Below are positions 11,022 through 23,000 of a DNA stretch of 64,000 nt, piece after piece. Position 1 is the stretch's first letter; every line of letters begins with the position of its first letter. The stretch covers positions 9,672,001-9,736,000 of the forward strand of contig OZ017766.1 of assembly GCA_963969345.1 (NCBI GenBank), given 5' to 3'. This stretch comes from Turbatrix aceti (taxonomy: Eukaryota > Nematoda > Chromadorea > Rhabditida > Panagrolaimidae). The notes beneath the pieces are model-generated. The model was not told where the DNA came from, ran no database searches, and saw only the letters and a list, made by a program, of their open reading frames with translations. A program made the position numbers and the translations under genes.

Positions 11022-11993
11022 ATGGCTTGGACTGGCGACGGCGATCAGCTGCATCTGCCCTGTAGCGATGAGAAAGTTGGAATGTACGCGGTGGTTAAAC
11101 ACAAGGAGGGAGGTGGTCACTGCGATTTGAGCGCAGAATATAAAAATAAATTCATTCTTATTGGTGATTGTCTTTCTTTTAACTCAAATATACATACAAA
11201 TCCTGATACATCGAATATGTATTTTGGTGTTCGCTTTGAAAATGATGGAATTCAAAGCGGGTGAGTTTTTATTTAAATAGATATTTTTAAACGTATTATT
11301 TTTATTTTTAGCAACAACATAATAAGACATGTAGAACTCGTCGAAGAGCACAACAATCGAAACGCAGTCCACGTACTGGTTTTCGGATTGGATGATATCC
11401 GGTTCAACATGAAAATTCAGCCGTCAAAAATTGCTGCTGACGTACTTGCATCGCTCGACGATACTGTAAAAAGACTCATGAATCGACAAATTGAATTCTG
11501 GTGCGTGACAATTCCTGAAATCGGTGATCTGGATTGCGAGTTTCGGGATTTCAACAATTGTTTGCGGAAAGCTGCTGTTGATGGAACACTGTAAGATTTT
11601 TTTATAATAAAATTATGTTTTATGTATTGTTTTTTTAGTAAAGATGTCAAGCTGTTCGATTATTCAGCAGCGGCACTGAATCGTCCGAAATCCACCGCTG
11701 CAGAACGCATGCACTTGTTGTACTCATTTTTTGAACAAATTCTCGGAAAATCACTGATGACCGATGAATCCAAGGCATTGTTCCATATTCTACAAAATCC
11801 AAGGGACTACATCGTCAACGCAGAAAACAGAACTGCTCCGGCCCCACCGAATCCAAAGCCAGGACCTGCAGTTCGTAAGAATCCGCCGAGCGCTTCACAA
11901 CCTTCCCCGCCGGTTCAAAAGCCAGCAAAAACCATCAACACCGGAAACAAACTAGCGGATATGCTTGCCAATATGTATTTAGAAGAAAAGTAG
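11022..11993 (+). CDS. SGNH-hydrolase-like protein, copy 1 (GDSL serine replaced)
   Basis: Exons 11022-11260, 11312-11590 and 11639-11993 join in phase to 290 aa. About residue 40-50 is KNKFILIGDCLSFN, at the place and with the hydrophobic lead-in of SGNH block I (GDS[LI]); the nucleophile Ser is Cys. Later come HVLVFGLDDIRFN, like the 'GxND' block III, and EFWCVTIPEIGDL, like the strand that follows it. The C-terminal 80 residues are Pro/Ala-rich and end ADMLANMYLEEK. A clear DxxH block is not seen. The SGNH call is fold-level inference, and the altered nucleophile argues against ordinary esterase activity. A tandem paralogue follows 560 bp downstream with the same exon structure. There is no signal peptide, so it is probably intracellular. 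Confidence 0.7.
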
Positions 11994-12047
11994 ATTTGTA
12001 TGCTTATCTGTAGTATCTGTTAAAATAAATAATCAAAAAACCTTGTT

Positions 12048-12172
12048 TTTCTAATTTATTTATTTATTTATTTCACCATTACTCAGTGGTTAGTTATCAT
12101 TAGACCAGATGTTAGGAGGCACAAATGACGTCCACGTAGGCGTAAATGTCTCGATTCGTTTTGGTCGCGATT
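12048..12172 (-). mobile_element. 3' tail of an RTE-like LINE
   Basis: About 120 bp match the 3' end of the longer LINE fragment near 27.6 kb (shared CACCATTACTCAGTGGTTAG and about 90 more bases). Both sit next to an (ATTT)n tract on the plus strand, which is the (AAAT)n tail seen from the element's own strand. Homology stops abruptly at about 12172, as expected of a 5'-truncated insertion. It sits between the two SGNH-like copies. Confidence 0.7.
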
Positions 12173-12558
12173 GTTTTTCTAATATCGCAAGCCAATTTAT
12201 ATTTATGTAATTTGCGGAAATAGGATTCAATCTAATAATGTTTAGACGTACTATTTTATAATTTGTGGGTTTCAAATGTACGAAAATTCAGGTTTAAATC
12301 ACAGCGAGATACATAAATATAAGCGTCTCTGTCACCAAACCAAAAAAAAGGAGGCGCATGTTTATAATTTCGATATTCATCGTTTTTTTACGCCATCGTG
12401 CATATAAATTGATTTTATTAGCTGTTATGCTTGCTCGTTTCTTTTCTTTGTCCATACAATAAACTACCTTTTTACAATTTTTTATATAATAAATATTTAC
12501 ATTTACGCGTGCTTTTACTCATCACAAAAATTAGCACGAGTATTATAGATTCTCCTTC

Positions 12559-13533
12559 ATGGCTTGGTCTGGAGATGGCGATCGGCTTCACCTGCCATTC
12601 GGTGATGAAAAAGTTGGCATGAATGCAGTTAAAAAATTGTATCCGGTGCGATCTGAGCGTGGAATACCAAAAGAAGTTTATTATTATTGGTGATTATCTT
12701 GCTTGTGGCGACATATTTAGGAAACCCGAGACATGCCACCTGATAGCCACCAATCGCTCAGAAAATGATGGTCTTAAGAGCAGGTTTGTTTTAATAAATA
12801 CATATTACATTTATTTAGGTTGTTTTCATTTTTAGCACCCATATAAAAAAACATGTAGAATACATAGAAGAGCACAACAATCGAAACGCAGTCCACGTAC
12901 TGGTTTTCGGATTCGATGATATCCGGTTCAACATGAAAAATCAGCCGTCTGAAATTGCAGCAAAAATTGTTGAATCGTACAACGAAACGACTCAAAGACT
13001 CAGAAACAGACAAATTGAATTTTGGTGCGTGACAATTCCTGAAATCGGTGATCTGGATTGCGAGTTTCGGGATTTCAACAATTGTTTGCGGAAAGCTGCT
13101 GTTGATGGGACACTGTAAGAATTTTTTTGATTATAAAATCGTGATTTTGTTATGTAGAACTATAGTTTAAAATTTTTTTAGTAAATTCAAGCTGTTCGAT
13201 TATTCAGCAGCGGCACTGAATCGTCCGGAATCCACCGCTGCAGAACGCATGCACTTGTTGTACTCATTTTTTGAACAAATTCTCGGAAAACCGCTGATGA
13301 GAGACAAATCCAAGGCATTGTTTCCTGATCTACAAAATCCAAGGGACTACATCGTCAACGCAGAAAACAGAAATGCTCCGGCCCCACCAAATCCAAAGCC
13401 AGGACCTGCAGTTCGTAAAAATCCACCGAGCGCTTCACAACCTTCCCCGCCGGTTCAAAAGCCAGCAAAGGCCATCAATACCGGAAACAAACTAGCGGAT
13501 ATGCTTGCCAATATGTATCTAGAAGAAAAGTAG
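12559..13533 (+). CDS. SGNH-hydrolase-like protein, copy 2 (5' frameshift, possible internal start)
   Basis: This is a tandem duplicate of the 11.0-kb gene. The ancestral start (ATG 12559, MAWSGDGD) is conserved, but the first exon has a net 11-base deletion relative to copy 1 between about 12611 and 12650, which throws that frame into a stop after about 45 codons. An internal ATG at 12623 lies in the correct downstream frame. From it, exons 12623-12783, 12836-13114 and 13182-13533 give 263 aa. The GDSL position reads GDYL (KKFIIIGDYLACG). Exons 2 and 3 are very close to copy 1, including the Pro-rich tail. It is either an N-terminally shortened functional gene or a young pseudogene. Confidence 0.65.
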
Positions 13534-13739
13534 TCAGTATAAAATCAGACTCCGCTTCTTCTACTATCATAGTCAAACATTTGCATACTTCGTGCCATTC
13601 CTCGACATTTTCAAGTTTTATTAAACGCCAAAAATTGCAAACCGACATCTGAATTTTTTTCACATATAATTTTTTTTGTTTTATAACAGAATCAAAATAA
13701 TTTTTTTTTGTAAACGTATTTATGAGTAAGACGAATAAA

Positions 13740-14372
13740 CTACGACGTGATGCATTCACGCTTCTCGTCGGGGAACGTTGATTCGAGGTTGATGGTGCCG
13801 ACATCCACCCAGTTTTCAGGGGTAGGCTCGACGCCGATGATGAACTTTTGGGGGATGACGAACTTCAGTTTGCGGGAGCAGGGGGTATCTGCGTCCTGGC
13901 ACTCGTGCCAGACATAGAGAACAGGATCGATGTTGGTCAGTTCACGGGTGTATCCGTTGAGTTGGAATTCACCGTTGGTGTCAACGAATTTCTCGTCAAG
14001 GGTGTCATCCGGATCCGGTCCTGAAAAGAAAAAAAAATTGGGCATAGGTTCCCTCCACTCAAATCAATGCCCAATTTTTTTTCAATGTTGTTATTCTAAT
14101 CCAATGACACCATAAAAAAATTGTGGGGTCAAAGTAAAAGAATAAAAAACATTGGAAAAAAATTGGGCATTGACAGAGATTAGTCAGGTTTAGTCAGTGT
14201 ACGTACCGGTATCGATGTCGACAATTCGGACCTTGGTCGAGTTGGAAGCCGCAGGAACGACACCGCAGAGAAGCTTGCCCTTAACTGCGACACCCTGCTT
14301 GCGCATAGCCAGCGCCGCTGGCAGGCCGATAACGGCGAGGAGAACGACAACGACGAGAGACGACCGCTTCAT
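13740..14372 (-). CDS. Transthyretin-like (TTR) family secreted protein
   Basis: Two exons, 14207-14372 and 13740-14020, encode 148 aa. Residues 1-22 are a classic signal peptide (MKRSSLVVVVLLAVIGLPAA). The mature part has the nematode TTR-like pattern: GVAVKGKLLCG near the start, DPDDTLDEKFVDTNGEF, IDPVLYVWHEC, PCSRKLKFVIP, and a terminal RECITS. Four Cys sit at the usual positions. TTR-like proteins are small extracellular beta-sandwich proteins expanded in nematodes; some act as bridging or signalling factors, but no specific role can be assigned here. The ATG follows a TTTCAG acceptor by about 20 bases, suggesting trans-splicing. It is divergent from a second TTR gene. Confidence 0.95.
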
Positions 14373-14671
14373 GTCTGTCGGCTGTTTGACTGACTGAAAG
14401 GTAAGAAAAGAGCAACGGTCGTTTTAGATTTTGCTTTGGACCGAGGTGGGACGGAACTTTGTTGTCGAAAAGTTTTATCAAATGTTGTGTTGAGACGTGT
14501 CGGACGTAAACACGGCAGTTAATCACTATAGTGAAACATTTCACATTTTACCTCGACGCGCTCCACCTCCCCTCTTGGTTGCTCTTTTTTTCCCTACAAC
14601 TACTATGAGGCGTAAACACTGGCCGTAACACCTGACGCACTGACTGTTGGCTTCCATATTCAATTTGATCT

Positions 14672-15288
14672 TACAAGGAAAGTGTCGGAGTTCATTTTGG
14701 AATTTCTTCACGAAACTTTGCCAAAAGTTTGATTTTACTATGAGAAGTTTATACTGAAAAATTCAGTTGCACCGCTCATGATCTGACAGAGTTACGGTAG
14801 TCGGAAATCACGTTTTTGCCATTTTTGACGATTTTTGGCAAGTTCTAGCTAAACAACTACGGCATTTTCAGAAATAAGTGGTGTATCAGTCGACGTATTT
14901 TTTATGGAGAATCAGTTAAAAATAAAATAACGTAGGGTTGTGACCTTGAAAAATGCCGAAACCAATGTTGGCATTGTGACCTCTTTTCAAATGCAAATTT
15001 CGGCATTTTTTAAGGTGACAAACCTAAATTTTTATATTTTTATCTGATTCTCCATGCAAAACTACGTCGATTGATACACACCTTGATTCTAGAAATGCCG
15101 TTGTTTGTTAGCTACAACGTGCCAAAAATCGTCAAAATTGGCAAAAACGTGATTTTCGACTACCGTAACTTTGTCAGATCATGAGCGGTGCAACTGAATT
15201 TTTCAGTATAAATTTTTCATATTAAAATCAAACTTTTGGCAAAGTTTTGTGAAGAAATTCCAAAATGAACCCTGACACTTTCCTTGTT
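14672..15288. mobile_element. Foldback MITE with ~260-bp inverted arms
   Basis: The two halves are reverse complements: CAAGGAAAGTGTC at the left end matches GACACTTTCCTTG at the right end, and inner blocks such as ACGATTTTTGGCA / TGCCAAAAATCGT and CTACGGCAT / ATGCCGT pair across a centre near 14940-15030. TTA flanks both ends and may be the target duplication. The element lies between the two divergent TTR genes. The same inner words occur in the foldback at 62 kb, so the two are probably one family. Confidence 0.8.
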
Positions 15289-15367
15289 AGTTGATCTTTG
15301 CGTGGCAAATGACATTGTCGGGATAAAATTTTTTAGCCTGACTGATACAGGGTTTTTAGGCAGAATC

Positions 15368-15956
15368 ATGAAGGCAACATCTCTCCTCGTCGCCGTCCTG
15401 ATCCCTGTTCTTTGCTTCAATCTTGCCGATGGCACCGTTGATGCCGGCATCACGACCCGTTCGGTCGAAGCCGCCGGTGTCCTCAAGTGCGGACTTGAGC
15501 CTCTGGCCGGTGCTATTGTCTACCTGCGTCGTGAGGACAGCAAGAGTGAGTTTACAGTTTTTTTTGACCTATGTATAAATTTGTTTTCTAAATTTTTTCA
15601 GACCTAGAAGACGTCATCGGCCAGGCAACTTCCGATGCCAATGGTCGATTCACTGTCAGCGGCAATACCGAGCGATTCGGTGGAGCCCAGTCTACCATTG
15701 ATCCCACACTCGTGATTTACCACAAATGTGATAAGCCAGACAAGGTTTGTTCAACTTTTTTTTTCCGAGGGAGGGGGGGGAGAAAATTTTGGAGTATTAT
15801 AAAATTTTTTAGAAGCCCTTCGACAAGATCACGCTCCGCTTCCCGCGCACTTACACTTCCATCGGAAAGATTCCCCGTCGCCAGTACAACATCGGCAACA
15901 TCAACGTCCAGGTCAAATACCCCGGACAGAAGGAAGAGAAGGCCCTGCCATCTTAG
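15368..15956 (+). CDS. Transthyretin-like (TTR) family secreted protein, divergent member
   Basis: Exons 15368-15545, 15602-15744 and 15813-15956 give 154 aa. A signal peptide (MKATSLLVAVLIPVLCFNLA) is followed by SVEAAGVLKCG, ATSDANGRFTVSG and IDPTLVIYHKCD, the TTR-like landmarks. The second pair of Cys seen in the neighbouring TTR gene is missing here; the tail instead reads RTYTSIGKIPRRQYNIGNI. This matches the TTR subgroup with fewer disulphides. The ATG follows TTTTTAG by seven bases, again fitting trans-splicing. It runs divergently from the other TTR gene about 1 kb away. Confidence 0.95.
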
Positions 15957-16299
15957 GCACCCCAAAGAAAACCAAAAACCAAAACAAACAAAAACAACGA
16001 AAAAGAAAACCTTTCATTGCTTTTATTCATTCTTACACGTTCATACATATAAATTAGCTCGATTTCAATGAACAAACAAAAAAATTTTGATGATTTTTTA
16101 GGGTTTAAAAAATGTACAAAAAAAGTGAGTGAAAAATATGTATCTACAAAAAAAACGGTGTCATTGATGAATAATTAATTAAGTAATTATTATAATTGCA
16201 CAGATGGGTTGTGTGTGTGTGTAGTTGTTTGGGTTAAAACAGGGGTATACTTACAAGCAGAAGCAGCACCAGCAGTTGATTGCAGTTGCGGATGCAGAT

Positions 16300-18973
16300 T
16301 CAGGGTACATTGTCAGTGAATTCAGAAGAATGGCCATTGATGGATGACGAATCGAGATGGGCTTTGAGTTCCTCCAGTTTGCCAAGGCTCGTTTCGATTT
16401 TGTGTCCCCGAGCTGTTTCGAAGTCTGGAAATGGGTAAAAATTGAAGTTTGAACAGTTTTTTTTTGGATAATTGTTAGATTTTTTTTGCTTGTGAACTAT
16501 TTTTTACCTGTTGTTTTTTCGTGTTCAACTGAAATTTTGGTTCAAATAATCAAAAAATTAGATTTAAAAACGTTTGAAAAAAAAATTTCACTGTTTCTTA
16601 CAAAAAAATCATTTTTTTTTGAATTTTACAAATTTAAAAAATTTTATTTTTTAAATTGTACAGTTCGTTTTTTGAGCTACAAAAAATCGCCTTTCAAAAA
16701 CGGACCGTACAATTAAAAAAAAAATAAATTTTACAAAATTTGTAAAACCCAAAAAAAAGATTTTTTTGTAAGAAACGGTGAAAATTTATCTCTCAAACTT
16801 TTAAAATCTCATTTTTGAAAAAAAACTTGCAAAAAAACGACCCTCGTCATTTTGTCAGTCCATTTTTTATGTATTGCTCACTCCCCCGTCTGTTTTGCGT
16901 GCTTGTTTTTATTTTTACGTCCGTAATAAAATCAGATCAGAATCAAAACCTGGACTGATGATAAATAAAAAATGTCCTTGGTGAAAAAGGTTTTCTTCCA
17001 ACTAAGTTGACAGATTATTTGACAGTCAACATCGGCTCAAAATTCATTTTTCTGATAAGAAAATGAATTTTCCAGTCAGTCGAGGAGCAAAGACTGTGGG
17101 TGCATAAACCAAAACAAAAAGTATAATACTATCATCGTAGTAAACACGTGCACGTGAATCACTCTCGTTGATTGATACGATTGATCTATCGAGACGACCG
17201 GTAAAAAAAAGTTTGTCGGGGACAAAGAAAATATTTTTATGTACTAAAAAAAATAAAAACAGGTGCGTCAGAGTAATGAAAAAATTAGTCATCGAATTTG
17301 TTGTTTTTTTTCGTGAAAAACAATTTTTTTTGATCGTAAACAATTTTTCAAAAAAACCAACCTTCGATGGCTTCTTTGATCGGAATTCCGAGTTGTTCAA
17401 CCATGTACGAGCAAATGAGAAATCCAGTTCGGTTCAGGCCATGGGCGCAGTGAACACCGATGAGTTTATCTGCAAAAAAAATTGCATACATACATCAAAA
17501 CACAAATAAATATTTTTTTGCAGGCAAAAAAAAACGGAAAACAAAAAATAATAAAAAAAAACATACTTTTTTCACGTGCAAGGTATCCGTTGACGACAGA
17601 AAAAAAATCTTCTCGCTTTTGCATGAGACTCTGAGCATCGCATTTGAGCTTGGCATACTCAATACCGAATTTGCCCCATTCAGATGGATTGTAGTACTTG
17701 AAGGATGTTGTGAGATCAATTACGAGACCGACGTTGAGATTGGCGTGTCGCAGCTGAAAAAAAAATGGCGTCTCAAAAAAAATTCAACAAAATCGAAAAA
17801 AAAATCGTAAAAAATCTATTTTTTGTAAAAAACAATAAACAATTTTCCAAAATTATTGATTTTTGCATCTTGATTAAAAAAAAATTTATTTTAATAAAAA
17901 AACAAATTTTTTGCTGATTTTCAATAGAAAAAAAATATTTACAAACCTCATGAACCAAGCGTCGAACTGTAAGTTGCTGACCGACGGGCAAGGACTTTCC
18001 AGCAAAGTAGGATTCGTCAAGTGGAGCCTTGAATGGCACGAATCGACTATTTTTGACTTGTGTGCCATGGTTTTTGTATCGTTGCCATCTGAAAACATGA
18101 AAAAAAAGGAAAATGCGTAAAAACAGCAAAAGCGAATTTTTTTTGGTTAAAGACTATTCTGTTATAATTTTTGGCATATTTTTTTCCATTCGGAAAAAAA
18201 AGTTTGGTAAATATTTTATCCGTTCGAAAACGCGACGCGAACCAAAAAAACGGAAAAAGCATGAAAAATCTAATTCTATTTATCAAAAAAATGTGTGGCA
18301 TAAAAAATTGAGGAAGTGAAAAAAAAGCCGTTTCGGCAGGGAAAACGAAACGGTTTTCAGGGCTCAACCAGCTTTTTTTGGTTCCGGACTGAGTCTTTGT
18401 AATAAATTTCTTTTTTTGACGGAAAAAAGACTGAAAATACGTCAGAGAAGCAGCAGACGTTTTTTTTTCCCACTTTTGAGTTTACTGACATTTTTTATCG
18501 GTTTTTTGAGAAAAATACGCCCGGCAGAACCTCAAAAAAACTGGCAGTTCGGAGACACAAAAAAATTATTTTGAAAAAAAACTATGCAAAAAAATTGAAA
18601 ATCGATCCGCCCGCACTAGCATAACGAGCACTAAAGGAGCACAACAGGAGAGAAAGACGCGCGGGAGCTACCGAGGGTCGGAACGAAAATGAAGGAGCAC
18701 AATGAAGCGCACCGCGCAACATTATCCATCTTCCTGTGATGCTTATTCAAATTCCTTCGATAAAAACAAATAAATTAGAATTGCGGAGCGCAACAAAGCA
18801 CATGAACGCGAATTTGTCACAAAAATAAACATTCGTGCGCAAGGCCTTCCCCCCCTGTTGTGCTCCTTTAGTGCTCGTTATGCTAGTGCGGGGCGGAAGC
18901 AAAAAAAATCGAAAAAAAAATTCTTGTAAAAAAAAACTCACTTTTCAGGCAGCTTTTTCGTCCCGCCCGTCAT
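16300..18973 (-). CDS. PIR-1/DUSP11-type RNA 5'-triphosphatase, paralogue A
   Basis: Five exons on the minus strand (18942-18973, 17947-18088, 17567-17753, 17362-17469, 16300-16424) sum to 197 aa with every junction in phase. The first exon is only 11 codons (MTGGTKKLPEK). Family landmarks are WQRYKNHGTQVKNSRFVPFK, GLVIDLTTSFKYYNPSEW and the active site HCAHGLNRTG (Cys nucleophile, Arg in the P-loop). The family removes gamma and beta phosphates from RNA 5' ends; C. elegans PIR-1 is tied to Dicer and 26G small-RNA production. The GLVIDLT motif is followed by TSFKYY where the other paralogues have TDTDRYY. The C-terminus is short and uncharged. Intron 1 (853 bp) contains a small MITE. It is divergent from msh-5. 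Confidence 0.9.
18606..18897. mobile_element. Small TIR element inside intron 1 of PIR-1 paralogue A
   Basis: About 45-bp terminal inverted repeats (CCGCACTAGCATAACGAGCA on the left, complementary block GTGCTCGTTATGCTAGTGCG on the right) bound about 290 bp that is more GC-rich than the intron around it. No coding capacity. This is a typical MITE arrangement; target duplication not clear. Confidence 0.65.
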
Positions 18974-20008
18974 GGAGGCAGTCAACCCGGAAAGTCGCCT
19001 TCCGGCTCGACGACGAGAAAGAAGGCGGCGGTGGTTTTGGCTTCGGTTTCGGTTGGCAGGTAGAAATTCGTTGCTATTCTCCTGGGATGTCGTGGATGAC
19101 GTTTTTATTAGTACGAACGTTGTCGACCAGCTAGCAGAAAAAAAAGTGGTTCAGGCAAGAAAAAAAAATTGCAGAAAATAAAACCACGAAAGAACGAGAT
19201 CGTGCTCCCCTGCTCTTTCCGTCAATTTCACGCAGACATTTGTCGTGCCGAAAAAAGACTGACTGACTGGTTATAGTCCTGAAAAAATCATACAACCATG
19301 AAAAAGAAGGAAAAAAAATTTATAGCGTCAATTTTTGAAAGACGCAAAAATTGACAGAGACAAGTTGTTTTCGCTTGACGGACAAAAATGGCACTGCTAG
19401 AAAACGAAAACGAAAACGAACACAGAAACAGAAACAAACTCACCGGGCACAGAACAACAACAACTCCTCGCGTCGAAAAAAAAAGATAGCTGCAATCCAC
19501 AGCTTCAGCTGCTGCGCATTCGCATTCGCCGTTTTTATAAACACGTACGTACGCATGATGGGTTTCGCCACGAAAATGAAAAATGAGAAAATTTGACAAA
19601 ATTTGGGGTTTTTCTTTTCCTCTCTTTCCGAGAGGCCGGTCTTGGGTACTTATTTACTTCTGAAGTCTCAAAATCGCCTTTGGGGACGCATAAGCAAAAA
19701 AAAAACGGATAAAAACGCAAAAACAGCGGAAATTAGACGTCATAAACTGAGATTAGCAAAAAAGTAGGATAAAAAGTACGCAAAAAGTGTTACGATATAA
19801 TTTTGGTGGAAAACAATATATAAATTCATCGTAAATACAGTAAGGAAGTTAGATGAAGTAACTTGAAAATCCTGGAGCGATTTTGGCAAGGCTTTTGTCC
19901 GTTGCAGCTGATTACGATCGGTTTACGATTTACGTTCGTTTGTTCAGTTCTTCTTCTTTACTTTTCACCCTGGTTTTTGCTTGTTTGCGCTCTTGCTTCG
20001 TTTAAGAG
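18974..20008. other. Divergent intergenic region between PIR-1 paralogue A and msh-5
   Basis: Both genes point away from this 1-kb stretch, so it must contain both promoters. Frames at 18.8-19.2 kb on the plus strand overlap exon 1 of paralogue A and are low complexity (Gly/Phe or Arg-rich). The block at 19400-19520 is a purine-rich GAAAAC repeat. I see no further gene. Confidence 0.5.
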
Positions 20009-23000
20009 ATGGATAATGACGTTTATCTATCCCTGTGTGCAAAAAGGGGTTGTTTTGGTGCAGCTATCTACCACACAGAGACGAGGAGCGTTAGCATCTT
20101 TAAGGATGTCCTTGATGACGAATTTTGTCTACTCAAACGTCGTGAGTTGTTTCTTTTTTTTTCATTTTACCATGGTTGTTTACGCTAACGTGCTTTATCC
20201 TTCTTTTGGCATGGTTTTTCAGTTATCTACGATGTCGAGCCAACTGTCATCATCTCTTCCAAGTCAAACAACGAGCCGTTTCAGGCGCAATTGATGAATT
20301 TGTGTGAGTTTTTGGGGTTTTTTGACTTTTTTTTTTGTATTTTCTGATAATTTTGGGGTTTTTATTATGACTTTCGTAGTTCTTTGATGTCAATATGACG
20401 TGAAATCATAAAAATTAGACGTTTTTGACCCGAAAAAGTCAAATTTGCACGTTTGGCCAAAAAATGAAAATTATGTATTTTTTCAAATTTGACAGGTTTT
20501 TATGACTTTCTGGGTTTTTTGTTGTCAGATAACTTTTCTGGCCTGAAAAAATGAAAATTGCACGTTTTGGGCCTAAAAAAAGTGTAAAATTGAACGTTTT
20601 TGGCCTAGAAAAGTGAAAATTTACTTTTTTTACGTTTGACAGGTTTTTATGACTTCCGGAGCTGTCATTTTGATATCAGTCTGATTTTCTAGCATGAAAA
20701 GTGAAATATCATGTTTTTGGACTAAAAATCTGAAAATTTTACGATTTTGATATTAAAAATGTCATTTTTTGGCCCAAAATGCCATTTTCCCCTTTTTTTA
20801 GGCTGCCGTGAAGAATCCGACTCCGATCCCGAGGAAACGTCCTCCCAGATGAGCGAAGGAGTAGCGTACGACGTAGCCTCTGGCTTTGGTGAATCCGCGG
20901 GTGCCGTTCCTGTCCTCAACGATGCCGAGAAGGCCAAACGCATGAGACTCATGGCTCCCGAAGAACGTTCGCGTAATACACCGCCACCGCCACCCCCGGT
21001 CAAGCTAGATCCAGAAGATCGGGAGAAGGCCATCGACGCTCTCCTTGTCATGCTCCATGGATCCTTGTTCGGTAGGCCAAAAAAATTTAGGAATTTAATT
21101 TTTTTTATTTGTTTTTGTATTGTTTTTTTTTTCAGACACGGATAACGCGCACAAAATGATCCACGAACTCTTCCTCCGCGCAGAACGCCAACAACAGCCG
21201 TCCAAAAAGCCAATCGATGCCGCACAGGTAAAATTGAGCACAAAGCTTCGGTTTGACTTTAATTCCGAGTGCTCGACCCGGGCTTTCGGCGGTCTGCTTT
21301 GCTACCTCGAAGAACGGCGTGTTGGAGTCGAATTTGACGATGTCAACGTCAAAACACCAATTGATGCCATTCAGGACGTCGCTTTGTGAGTTTTTATTAA
21401 TTTTTTGTTTAACGGCGGAAATTCTGTCAAAATGGCCAAAAAAAGTGCCATTTTTTCTTCAAAACCTGCGAAAATGGATTTTAAAACGGTTTTAGAATTA
21501 TTTTGGCATTTGATTTGTGTTCCTGATATTTTTTTTGTAATTTAAAAAAAAATAATGCTACAAATTTTTTTTAACGTTTTTGTAAAACTTTATTCACAAA
21601 CTTGCGAACACGAATTTAAAAGTGGTTTTAGAATTTTTTTACAATTTAAGAGGTGTGAAATGTTTGTAATCTGTGTACCAGATAACTTTTTGTGATTTTA
21701 GAAAAAAATGACCGTTTATTGCTCAAAAATTTGATTTTTTAACGCTTTTGTAATATTTTACGTTTTTTACCGTATTTTTCCAGGGATCACTGCGTGGCAG
21801 TCGACGACGTGACCATGCAATGTTTGGACATTGTAAAATCCAACAATGCATTTTTTGTGGATCGACTGCTCTGCGGACGACGTATGAAGGGTTATCCTTC
21901 TCTTTTTGACCTGTGTAATCAGTGCAGAAGTGTGTCCGGACGAAAAATGCTCAAGTAAGTTTTCTTTTCCCTTTTTTTTATGAAAGATTCATCTAAAAAT
22001 GTTCTCGATTTTTTTTTTGTTTTTTTAGGCGCTGGTTCAGTTGCCCGACAAACGATCGAACAGTTCTCGCCCAGCGTCATGAGGCCATCAATTATTTCAT
22101 TCAGGATTGCAACGGTCAGGCCATCCAGTACATTCGATCTCGTCTCAAAAACGTGCACGAAGCTCGGCCGATTTTTCGAAGAATTGCCAGTGGCGAAGTT
22201 TCGACCAGAGATTGGTATCACTTGCTTGTAGTGAGTTTTTTTTTGCGGGAACTGGAAAAAAATTTTGACTAAAAACTATTTTTTTATAATACATAAAAAT
22301 TTTTTTCACATAAAATTGGGCCAGTTGAAAAATTTAAAAAAATTAATGAATTAAAGAATTTAAAGAAAATAAAATTTAGAAAATTTCTTCCAAAAAATGC
22401 ATTTTTTAAAAGAAATTTTCAAAATTCTCTGTTTAATTTATTTTTTTTATTCAGAAAGGAAATTTTCAAAATTCTTTGTTTATTTTATTTTTTTTCGATT
22501 CAGAGAATTTTCTAAAATTTCTTGAACAAAAAAATTGTATTTATAATTTTTTGCACAATTTTATCTACCCGGAAAAAAACAGGTGGAAATTTCCGTTTTC
22601 TTGTTATTCGACTGAAGTGGGGCAATATTTTTATATATTTTTTTGTCAAAGAACTCCATTTTTTCAATTTTATTGCACTTATATTTTTTTACTGTTTATT
22701 TAGAAAATTTTGATTTGTTCAATTGGAAAACGTTTATTTATCCATGGTTGCGCTATTTTTCCTACCTGAACCATAATATTTTTTTTCAGACCGCAGAAAA
22801 GCTGGTCGAACTAAGCCAATATCTCAATCAGACCGGAATCCATCTTGACATCATAAAAGAATACCTCCAAGACGTAACCCAAGTTTACCGGCTCGCTTTC
22901 TTCCTGTACACGCTGATGGACATTGATGAAAGCGAAAAAGAAGACAGATTTGTCATCAAAGAAGGGCACGATGCAAATCTTGATGCTTGTGAGTTTATTT

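Noticed and set aside
16486..16716. 76-codon Phe/Lys-rich frame
   Set aside because: Codes only for AT-run residues and lies inside an intron of PIR-1 paralogue A.
20722..21243. 173-codon minus-strand frame
   Set aside because: Shadow of msh-5 exons 3 and 4 on the other strand.
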